From Nitrospiraceae bacterium (GTDB lineage: Bacteria; Nitrospirota; Thermodesulfovibrionia; UBA6902), in contig QZKO01000079.1 in the NCBI GenBank assembly GCA_003599505.1, positions 1 through 37,660 of the forward strand: 37,660 bases of DNA, written 5' to 3'. Position numbers and translations under genes: made by a program. Positions within the stretch are counted from its first letter, which is position 1; the number at the start of each line of letters is the position of its first letter. The notes under the pieces were generated by a model, which worked only from the letters and a program-made list of their open reading frames with translations, was not told the DNA's origin and ran no database searches. Of this stretch, positions 18,901-25,289 are shown piece by piece.

Positions 18901-19250
18901 GGCTTTCCTGTCTTAGGGTTGATCCATTCCTTCCTGATAAGAGCGCCTTTCGGTCTATCTTTATACGCAATGGCCTTGTGGAGATAAAAACCCTTTGTGC
19001 AGAGCACGCCCCTGTTTACAGGGCTTTTGAGGTCCCCTTTTATTGCCAGAATTTTCGTTACCTTTCCTGTCTCATCCACCTCGCCGTCAGCAATCATCGA
19101 ACATCCTACGGCGCAAAACCTGCACTGCCCTATAGGTATCGATTTAACAGGAAGGCCAGCGTAAAGCATCTCCGGCACGGATATGCCTGCTGCTGCGGCA
19201 GCTGACGTTATAGCGCTCATTCTCAGAAAATCTCTCCTGCTTATTTCCAT
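15915..19250 (-). CDS. napA: NapA-like periplasmic nitrate reductase catalytic subunit, enlarged
   Basis: Molybdenum bis-MGD enzyme reducing nitrate to nitrite in the periplasm. Tat motif SRRDFLR at 4-10. [4Fe-4S] ligands C43/C46/C50/C84 in CRFCAVGC and GVLCTKG. The Mo-ligand cysteine is C214 in [10 protein letters not shown], followed by the FGKDEPYGC stretch typical of NapA. The C-terminal NapA signature [20 protein letters not shown] is present near residue 1010. At 1,111 residues it is about 280 longer than common NapA (about 830); extra sequence is concentrated around residues 330-470 and 780-960. Preceded by a heme-containing gene and followed by napG. AAGGAG lies at a proper distance. 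Identity as NapA-family is firm; substrate nitrate is by family, and the insertions leave room for another oxyanion. Confidence 0.9.
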   Translation of the reverse strand: [1111 protein letters not shown]

Positions 19251-19338
19251 GTCATGATCTCCTTTTTATAAACTAATTGGGCGATCGGCAATAGGGAAGT
19301 TTCTTGATCCCATAGCCTATTGCCTGTTTTATCAAACA

Positions 19339-19836
19339 TTATTTTGCAACAATCGAATACGCGTCAGCGCCGACTGCGTCTCCAACCGGTGAGAAGTCTC
19401 CATTGGCAGCCACGGCCATTACCGTCAGGTTTACACCTGTCTTCTCACTGGGCGCCTTCCATTTAAAGGTCCATTTCCTGAATGCGGAACCTTCCTGTGT
19501 ATGGGTCAAAAAGCCTTCACTTAACTGTGTATTATTTTTATCTGCAGCTATGAGCTCGCCGCCGGTGGCCTGCGCGGCAAAACCTCCTGCCACATCGCCG
19601 GAGCTTTGCATGCCGCTTACAACAGTCAACGTCATCTTGTAGGTTTTGCCGGGAATGTATTTAAGCGGCAATCCCTCAACCCTGATCTCTGCCGGTCCTG
19701 TCCCGCCTCCGTGACATGAGCCGCACTCGAAATTCGGGGCGCTGTTGTTGGAGCCGCTCCCGGCTGAAATCATAATCAGGATCAATCCCGTTATCAGCAC
19801 AGGCAGTAATAAATATTTTTTTGTTCTTATCGCCAT
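19339..19836 (-). CDS. Secreted monoheme protein with Reeler/choice-of-anchor-V-like domain
   Basis: Exported protein of 165 residues: N-terminal signal or anchor helix (about 8-25), then FECGSCHGGG with a CxxCH heme motif at 38-42, then an Ig-like beta domain (GKTYKMTLTVV, RKWTFKWKAP, NLTVMAVAANGD) resembling the Reeler/choice-of-anchor V fold, in which a CxxCH-containing N-terminus is common. First gene of the nap operon, 88 bases before napA. NapB is missing, so this could be the electron-transfer partner of NapA, but only one heme is encoded and there is no direct evidence. AAAGGAG precedes the ATG. Confidence 0.72.
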   Translation of the reverse strand: MAIRTKKYLLLPVLITGLILIMISAGSGSNNSAPNFECGSCHGGGTGPAEIRVEGLPLKYIPGKTYKMTLTVVSGMQSSGDVAGGFAAQATGGELIAADKNNTQLSEGFLTHTQEGSAFRKWTFKWKAPSEKTGVNLTVMAVAANGDFSPVGDAVGADAYSIVAK

Positions 19837-20144
19837 AATTCTCCTTTCTTTCTTTATTAACCTTTGGTCCTCTGTGGTTCAGAAACTGACTTTCAATAAA
19901 AGTTTAATAACATCAAAGGTAAATTTGCAGTTAATTGATGTTAACTTTCGGTAAATTCAGCTCCCTTGAAATTTACAGTATCTTTACCTGCTTTAACTGC
20001 ATATTTACACGCAACGGTATTAAAATTTAGTCAAGAAAAAACACACTGGTATACTTTTAAAAAGAACAAACAGGGAGGTGAAAATCATTCATCATGAAAA
20101 TAATCTCCGGTGAATACCGGGAAATTTTAAAAGGAGGTATTTGT
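19837..20144. other. Divergent control region between the nap operon and the octaheme reductase gene
   Basis: No gene of its own. It holds a CCTCTGTGG repeat (19869-19878), the 18-bp dyad at 19929-19946, a TATTAA box for the minus direction (19904-19909) and a TATACT box for the plus direction (20050-20055) that lacks a convincing -35. The frame of the reductase is open back to an ATG at 20094, but AAGGAGG at 20131-20137 supports the start at 20145. Confidence 0.6.
19929..19946. promoter_or_regulatory. Crp/Fnr-type dyad, AGTTAA-N6-TTAACT
   Basis: Perfect 6-bp arms separated by TTGATG. Half-site spacing equals that of Crp/Fnr sites. Toward the nap operon a TATTAA box lies where a -10 element would be if this dyad sits at about -41.5, giving a leader of about 60 bases before the cytochrome gene at 19836. 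Binding by the Crp/Fnr protein encoded at 23851 is an inference. Confidence 0.5.
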
Positions 20145-21818
20145 ATGAAAGGGAAACTGTATATTTTATGTGCAGCGGCATTCGCGCTTGTCATGACGAT
20201 CGGCATTTATTATTCAGGCGTCGACGCGCAATATAAAGGCGCGGCCGTCAAGAAGGCCGCTCCAAAAGAAAAAGATGTTAAAGCTGAAGCATGCTATGGC
20301 TGTCATATGCCGGTCAAAGAGCTCCACACAATGGGAAAACATGCCAAAGTTAATTGTGTGAACTGCCATAAGGGACTTGATGCGCATCTAAAAGGACCTG
20401 GTCCGGACACAAGACCTGTAACGGACACATCATGGGAGGCCTGCGGCCAGTGTCATAAAGAACAATATGAGAGTTATATGAAGGTGGCGTATCACAGGCC
20501 GGCGAGGGACGAGAAGTCCCAGCTTACAAACAGGGCGCCGAATCCCTTCTGGGACAAGCTCATGATGGGCCACGGGTTTACAAAGGAGCATAATCTTACA
20601 AGGAGTCACAACTGGATGCTCATTGACCACCTCGTTGTCGACAGGGCCTACGGAGGAAGGTTCCAGGGCAAGAACGGATGGCAGTATATTTTTGAGGAAG
20701 GAAAGGCATGGGACGTTCTGAAGGACAATTATCCTGACAGTAACGAACACAAGCCTTTTATCCCCCAGAGCGCTCCCGCTGCGAATTCTGTCTGCCTGCA
20801 GTGTAAGACACAGGACCATATCCTTGACTGGGCCTATATGGGCGACCCTGATAAAGGCGCGAAATGGTCCAGGGCCTCGAATGTAGTCGAGCTTGCAAGG
20901 TCTCTGCAGCATGGGCTTAATTGTTTCCAGTGCCATGACCCTCATGCCGCAAAACCGAGAATAGTGAGGGACGGGATGATAGACGCGCTTACAAGACCTG
21001 ACGGCGACACATTATGGCATAAAGACCCAAACAGGACAGGAATAAAGGTTATTGATATGGGCGTCAGAGGCTATCCAAGGAAGATTGCGCTTCTTGATAA
21101 GTATGACACAAGGCTGCAATGCGGACAATGTCATGTTGAATATAACTGCAATCCCGGCACGGACACCAAGACCGGCGAACCAGTGAAGATGACGGACAGG
21201 AGGACGAACCACTTTCCGTATAAGGATGTGTTCGGCCTGTATGAGCACTATGTCAATAAGGTTAACTTCCTTGATTTCAAGCACGCTTTGACAGGGGGAC
21301 TCCTCTGGAAGGCGCAGCATCCTGAGGCGGAAGCCTATTACAATTCAAGACACGCAAAGGCAGGCGCAGGTTGTGACAGTTGTCATACCCCAAAGGTAAA
21401 AGATAAGAAAACCGGAAAGGTCTACACGTCACATTTTGCAGTTACGCCCAAAGTCCAGCTTAAAGAAACATGTTTAAAATGTCACTCTAAGTGGTCGGAA
21501 GAACAGGCTAAATATGCCATTGATTCCATTAAGGCGCATATAAAAGGGAAGATGAGAAAATCCGAGTTCTGGCTCTCTTCCCTCATTGACAAAATAGTTG
21601 AAGGCAAGAAGGCAGGCCTGGATTCAGAAATAATAAAGCAGGCGCAGGACCAGCATCTGAAGGCACATATCCTATGGGAGTTCTGGACTGCCGAGAATTC
21701 AGATGGCTTCCATAATCCCGAAATGGCCAGGGAATCGCTCACAAAGTCAGTGGATGAGTCACAAAAAGGCATAAAGATAATTAACGACGCGATTGCCGCG
21801 AAGACGGCAGCGAAGTAG
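20145..21818 (+). CDS. Octaheme c-type nitrite reductase (ONR, ammonia-forming)
   Basis: Exported multiheme cytochrome of 557 residues; residues 7-24 form the signal/anchor helix. Eight heme motifs: CxxCH at 50, 71, 100, 260, 326, 410 and 443, and CLQCK at 217-221. Lysine ligation of the fourth heme is the mark of octaheme nitrite reductases (TvNiR type), whose last five hemes correspond to pentaheme NrfA. Catalytic candidates: Y333 in CHVEYNC, H380 in FKHALTGG, and the NrfA-like QHPEAEAY. C335 two residues after Y333 matches the Tyr-Cys pair that is cross-linked in Thioalkalivibrio enzymes. It should reduce nitrite (or hydroxylamine, sulfite) by six electrons to ammonium. Divergent from the nap operon and terminated by a strong hairpin. 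Confidence 0.92.
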   Translation: MKGKLYILCAAAFALVMTIGIYYSGVDAQYKGAAVKKAAPKEKDVKAEACYGCHMPVKELHTMGKHAKVNCVNCHKGLDAHLKGPGPDTRPVTDTSWEACGQCHKEQYESYMKVAYHRPARDEKSQLTNRAPNPFWDKLMMGHGFTKEHNLTRSHNWMLIDHLVVDRAYGGRFQGKNGWQYIFEEGKAWDVLKDNYPDSNEHKPFIPQSAPAANSVCLQCKTQDHILDWAYMGDPDKGAKWSRASNVVELARSLQHGLNCFQCHDPHAAKPRIVRDGMIDALTRPDGDTLWHKDPNRTGIKVIDMGVRGYPRKIALLDKYDTRLQCGQCHVEYNCNPGTDTKTGEPVKMTDRRTNHFPYKDVFGLYEHYVNKVNFLDFKHALTGGLLWKAQHPEAEAYYNSRHAKAGAGCDSCHTPKVKDKKTGKVYTSHFAVTPKVQLKETCLKCHSKWSEEQAKYAIDSIKAHIKGKMRKSEFWLSSLIDKIVEGKKAGLDSEIIKQAQDQHLKAHILWEFWTAENSDGFHNPEMARESLTKSVDESQKGIKIINDAIAAKTAAK

Positions 21819-21840
21819 GGGCATCTCAGGAAATGGCGAT

Positions 21841-21879
21841 AGTTAATAGCAAGCAGCAGGTAGCTGCTTGCTATTAACT
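21841..21879. terminator. 17-bp perfect hairpin between convergent genes
   Basis: AGTTAATAGCAAGCAGC and its exact complement surround a 5-base loop (AGGTA). It lies 22 bases after the octaheme reductase stop and 55 bases beyond the stop of the convergent YVTN gene. No long T-run follows on either strand, so it may be a transcript-stabilising structure or a bidirectional terminator. Confidence 0.7.
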
Positions 21880-21934
21880 ACTTTCGTGCTATGGATTTCG
21901 TGGGGGCTGCGGTGCCGCAGGAGCATGGCTGTTC

Positions 21935-22912
21935 CTAAAATGCCACAACATTCCATGGCAGGCCGTGATATGGACTGTCAGGAATGCCGCTGAGTTTTAT
22001 CGTATCCACTACTTTGTTCTTTGCGATATCGATTACTGAAATGGTGCTGTCGGCATAGTTTGCGACATAGGCCCTGCCGGTCCCGGAATTTACAGACACC
22101 CCCATAGGCTCTTTGCCCACATTAATAGTATCTGTCACTTTATTGCTTTTGACATCAATGACCGAGACCGTATTACCCATTCTGTTGGTTACAAATACCT
22201 TGTTATTAACCGGATCAGCCGCTGCCTTCCACGGCTTTTTACCGACAGGAATGGTGGTCAAAGCACTGTCGGTTGCAGTATTTATAACAGTAACGGAATT
22301 TTCGCCGAGGTTGACGACATAAGCCATTTTGACGGGATGACTGATTGCAATGCCGAGCGGCACCTTGCCTGTTTTAACGGTTTTTATAATTTTCTCGCTT
22401 ACTCCGTCAATAACCGATACGGTATTGTCGTTTGAGTTGGTTACAAAAATTTTATTATCAATGATATTGACGTCAAATGAGCCGGAGCCGGTTTTTATCG
22501 TGTTTGTAACCTTGTTGGTTGTCATATCAATAACTGAAACCAGCCCTTCTGCGGAGCATGCCACATACGCCTTATTGGCGCCGGGATTGATCGCTATGCC
22601 TGTCGGTTCTTTCCCGACTGTTACTGTTTCAAGCAAGGAATTGCTTTCAATATCAATAACCGACACGCTGCTGTCCGAATGGTGAGCATTTGTGATGTAT
22701 GCCTTGCCGGACGCGGTGTTTATTGCCGCTCCTGCAGGAATAAGTCCCGACCTCCAGGTTATTAGCGCTTCATTTTTGGCGGTATCAATCACAGTCACTG
22801 TGTTGTTGCCTGCATTCAACACATATGCGCGGTCCATGAGCCTGTCTCCGAAAGCGCCACTGATCCATGCAAAGATCATCAATACAGGAACTGCCAATAA
22901 CGTCAATCTCAT
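21935..22912 (-). CDS. Secreted YVTN-family beta-propeller protein
   Basis: Exported 325-residue protein: signal helix about 3-20, then six to seven repeats of about 42 residues with the pattern AYVxNxxxNTVSVIDxxxNKVxxTIxVGxxPxG. It is the YncE/YVTN seven-bladed propeller class. Such proteins occur beside c-type cytochromes and nitrite-related enzymes in anaerobes, and the cytochrome-cd1 propeller shares the fold, but no CxxCH or catalytic motif is present here. Convergent to the octaheme reductase. It may be a structural or electron-transfer accessory; function is not established. Confidence 0.85.
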   Translation of the reverse strand: MRLTLLAVPVLMIFAWISGAFGDRLMDRAYVLNAGNNTVTVIDTAKNEALITWRSGLIPAGAAINTASGKAYITNAHHSDSSVSVIDIESNSLLETVTVGKEPTGIAINPGANKAYVACSAEGLVSVIDMTTNKVTNTIKTGSGSFDVNIIDNKIFVTNSNDNTVSVIDGVSEKIIKTVKTGKVPLGIAISHPVKMAYVVNLGENSVTVINTATDSALTTIPVGKKPWKAAADPVNNKVFVTNRMGNTVSVIDVKSNKVTDTINVGKEPMGVSVNSGTGRAYVANYADSTISVIDIAKNKVVDTIKLSGIPDSPYHGLPWNVVAF

Positions 22913-23112
22913 TCTTTTTCTCTCCTTATGATTATTATATTTGCCGTTCTGTCTGTAAACGACCGGCAGCGTTATTAAACCACTTTCACTTAATACTTGG
23001 CAAGATGATTTTACAGGTTACGCCGGGGTACCGGCACAAATCGTCTTCAGGAAAATATCATTTATCCTTACTATGGATTTTTTCCGTCTTATGTCATAAA
23101 CTATATCCAATC

Positions 23113-23850
23113 ATGTTTACTGTTGTCCTGTTTTTATCTGTTCTCTTTATACCCTCGTTCGCTCATGCCTGGGGGCCGCTCACGCACGTTTACCTGGGCT
23201 ATCAGGTCCTTGATATAGGAGCGGCCCTTATACCGGTCGGCGTATACCGCATTCTTAAAAAATATAAAAACGATTTCCTTTACGGGAATGTGAGCGCCGA
23301 CATTATATTCGGCAGGAGATTCCAGGGAGACGATAAAAACACTCATGATTGGCAAATCGCATGGAAAATACTTGACGCCGCCAGAACAGACCGGCAGAAG
23401 GCCTTCGCGTATGGCTATCTTACGCACCTTTGCGCTGATACGGTAGTCCATAATCTCAAGAAAAGCAGGATGCCGTTCAGTCATCCCATCCTCGAGGTAA
23501 AGGCGGACAGCATAGTTGAGAAGAAATACCGTACCGCGTTGAAGAACCTTGATAAGGTGATGCAAAAAAGGCATGACATCTTTCTGGAAGACAACCTTGA
23601 CAGCCTCCTCTTTTCCTTTAAGACCAACAGAAGGATATTCAAAGGCGTTCTGCTGCTGTCGAGACTTCCGAATTACGCCCCCCTTTCCAATTTCATTGAT
23701 GACCGGTTCCCCTACGAAATCCCCGTCATGAAAATATACAATTTCCGGCAGGAATCCCTTGCGAGGATGCTTGAACTGCTGAATAACGGCAGGGATTCAG
23801 CGGTGCAGCAGGAACACCCGCTGGGAAGATACAAAAGAAAAGCCTCGTAA
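23113..23850 (+). CDS. Zinc-dependent phospholipase C-like protein
   Basis: Exported protein of about 245 residues with signal peptide MFTVVLFLSVLFIPSFAHA, then WGPLTHVYLG at the mature N-terminus. Zn-dependent phospholipase C enzymes use the N-terminal Trp amino group and a nearby His as metal ligands. Further candidates are NVSADIIF, THDWQIAW and YGYLTHLCADTVVH, giving the expected His/Asp set. The frame is open further upstream (ATG 22867, ATG 23005) but no Shine-Dalgarno supports either; I chose the ATG that gives a standard signal peptide, although it also lacks one. Immediately followed by the Crp/Fnr gene with no gap. Substrate and link to respiration unknown. Confidence 0.72.
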   Translation: MFTVVLFLSVLFIPSFAHAWGPLTHVYLGYQVLDIGAALIPVGVYRILKKYKNDFLYGNVSADIIFGRRFQGDDKNTHDWQIAWKILDAARTDRQKAFAYGYLTHLCADTVVHNLKKSRMPFSHPILEVKADSIVEKKYRTALKNLDKVMQKRHDIFLEDNLDSLLFSFKTNRRIFKGVLLLSRLPNYAPLSNFIDDRFPYEIPVMKIYNFRQESLARMLELLNNGRDSAVQQEHPLGRYKRKAS

Positions 23851-24543
23851 ATGACAAAGCCCGCTACAGAGACGTTTAACGATCTCCGCACCTTGCCGTG
23901 TCTTTCCGGCCTGAAGGACGAAGATCTTTCGGCAATAGGGGAACAGGCGCACATCAGGACCTTTTTAAAGAACGAGACCCTGTTCAGGGAAGCCGACCCT
24001 GCAAATTTTGTCTTTGTTGTAAAAACAGGAATGATCAAATTGTTCAAGACCTCTTCCGGGGGCCGTGAGTTGTCCATTAAAATACTCGGCCCTTCAGAAT
24101 ATTTCTGCTGCGCGCCCCTCTATCTTGACGGCAGATATCCTGTCAGCGCCGTTGCCAGGGAGGATTCAGCGGTGGTAGTCATCCCGGCCAGGGATTTCAA
24201 GGAATTAATAGGCATCGGTGTAAACGAAATCGGCCTGAGAATAATAGCGGGCCTGTGCGGCAAAATAAAATACCTGTCCGGCCTCGTGGAAGACCTCTCG
24301 TTCAGGGACGTCGAACAGAGAATTGCTCTCGTGCTTTCACGTCTGGCTCAGGAGAAAGCGCCGGATAAGAATATCGTTTCACTTGCCATAACCCACCAGG
24401 ACCTTGCTTCAATGACAGGGACGGTAAGGGAGGTCGTCTCGCGGACGATGCTGAAGCTGAAGAAGGAAGAAGTCATTGTGGAAAGCAGCGTCAGGGGCTT
24501 CACGGTAGATAAACAGAAACTTTCAACCCTCCTTATTCCATGA
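23851..24543 (+). CDS. Crp/Fnr-family transcription regulator
   Basis: 230 residues: cyclic-nucleotide-binding-like beta-roll (about 15-125), dimerisation helix (about 126-155), and winged HTH with THQDLASMTGTVREVVSR (181-198). The recognition helix has RE..SR like Crp rather than the E..SR of Fnr. The N-terminal cysteine cluster of Fnr is absent; Cys occur at 17, 86, 87 and 136, so oxygen sensing by an Fnr-type [4Fe-4S] cluster is unlikely, and heme, nucleotide or NO sensing as in HcpR/DNR is open. Starts directly at the stop of the phospholipase gene and overlaps the MOSC gene by four bases. Candidate controller of both respiratory operons on either side. Confidence 0.93.
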   Translation: MTKPATETFNDLRTLPCLSGLKDEDLSAIGEQAHIRTFLKNETLFREADPANFVFVVKTGMIKLFKTSSGGRELSIKILGPSEYFCCAPLYLDGRYPVSAVAREDSAVVVIPARDFKELIGIGVNEIGLRIIAGLCGKIKYLSGLVEDLSFRDVEQRIALVLSRLAQEKAPDKNIVSLAITHQDLASMTGTVREVVSRTMLKLKKEEVIVESSVRGFTVDKQKLSTLLIP

Positions 24544-25190
24544 CCGGGAATGTTATAGAAGCGCTTAATATCGGCCTTCCAAGGAGAGAAGAATTCTACG
24601 GCAGGGAGGTCACCACAGGCATCTGCAAAATGCCCGTACGCGGTCCTTTGCGTCTGAATAAAGATGGGTTCGAAGGAGACGGTGTCGCCGACTTAAAGCA
24701 TCACGGAGGTCAGGATAAGGCAGTTTGTGTTTACAGCATCGCCCACTACCCTTACTGGGAAAATATCCTCGAAACCAAATTGCCTCCTGCTGCATTTGGC
24801 GAGAATCTGTCCGTATCAGGTCTTCTGGAAGATGATGTCTGCATTGGGGATATTTTTCAGGCGGGAACCGCTTTAGTGCAGGTCAGCCAGCCGAGGCAGC
24901 CCTGTAAAACACTTGCCGCGCGGTATGGAAGAAATGATTTTGTTAAACTTGTCGTCGATTCCGGTAGAACGGGTTTCTACTTCAGGGTGTTGGAAGAAGG
25001 AATTGTAGAAAGGGGTCCATGTCTTATACTCAAAGAAAGGCCCCATCCCCGTATAACTGTTTCTTTCGCCAACCGCGTCTATCATTACGATAAAAGAAAT
25101 TGTGAAGCTGTCAACGCGGTGCTTGCAGTTCAGGCCCTTTCAGAATCCTGGCGACAATCGTTCCTGAAACTGAAGGAATCATGCCTATAA
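24540..25190 (+). CDS. MOSC domain protein (YiiM-like)
   Basis: 216 residues. MOSC beta-barrel features: GPLRLNKDGFEGDGVADLKHHGG, VCVYSIAHYPYW, FGENLSVSGL and QPRQPCKTLAARYG with the conserved Cys at 122. A C-terminal helical extension (about 160-216) corresponds to the 3-alpha part of YiiM proteins. MOSC proteins bind sulfur carried on cysteine or molybdenum cofactor; YiiM/YcbX types reduce N-hydroxylated compounds using Moco. Overlaps the Crp/Fnr gene (ATGA). Its place between two molybdoenzyme operons fits a role in Moco handling, but this is inferred. Confidence 0.88.
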   Translation: MTGNVIEALNIGLPRREEFYGREVTTGICKMPVRGPLRLNKDGFEGDGVADLKHHGGQDKAVCVYSIAHYPYWENILETKLPPAAFGENLSVSGLLEDDVCIGDIFQAGTALVQVSQPRQPCKTLAARYGRNDFVKLVVDSGRTGFYFRVLEEGIVERGPCLILKERPHPRITVSFANRVYHYDKRNCEAVNAVLAVQALSESWRQSFLKLKESCL

Positions 25191-25239
25191 AACGTCATAA
25201 GAAGCTTCTTTAAAAATTTACAGAAAATTTACATCATTC

Positions 25240-25257
25240 CAGTAACAAAAGTTACTG
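25240..25257. promoter_or_regulatory. Crp/Fnr-type operator, CAGTAAC-AAAA-GTTACTG
   Basis: Perfect 18-bp dyad with 7-bp arms, centred at 25248.5. Read as AGTAA-N6-TTACT it has the half-site spacing of Crp/Fnr sites. The centre is exactly 41.5 bases upstream of A25290, the first base of the UspA start codon, which is the class II activator position if transcription starts there. Confidence 0.7.
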
Positions 25258-25277
25258 ACATCCCGCCGGCGGTGTTT

Positions 25278-25283
25278 TATCAT
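25278..25283 (+). promoter_or_regulatory. Predicted -10 element (TATCAT) of the respiratory operon
   Basis: TATCAT matches TATAAT at five of six positions and lies seven bases before A25290. With the dyad at -41.5 no -35 box is needed. Start of transcription would coincide with the ATG, implying a leaderless message; in agreement, no Shine-Dalgarno precedes this ATG. Confidence 0.55.
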
Positions 25284-25289
25284 TCCATC

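Noticed and set aside
15915-19250. Formate dehydrogenase or another cysteine/selenocysteine Mo enzyme
   Set aside because: The context of the Mo-ligand Cys (RMCMASAV) and the C-terminal EHWH region are NapA signatures.
19287-19324. Inverted repeat GGCAATAGG/CCTATTGCC between the cytochrome and napA
   Set aside because: Nine-base arms with a 20-base loop could fold, but there is no further sign of function; it may be another degenerate repeat.
20094-20144. Upstream start or leader peptide for the octaheme reductase
   Set aside because: The ATG at 20094 is in frame, but the strong AAGGAGG and the signal peptide both point to 20145.
20145-21818. Pentaheme NrfA or hydroxylamine oxidoreductase
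   Set aside because: There are eight heme motifs with CxxCK at the fourth. NrfA has five with CxxCK at the first, and HAO-type proteins lack CxxCK.
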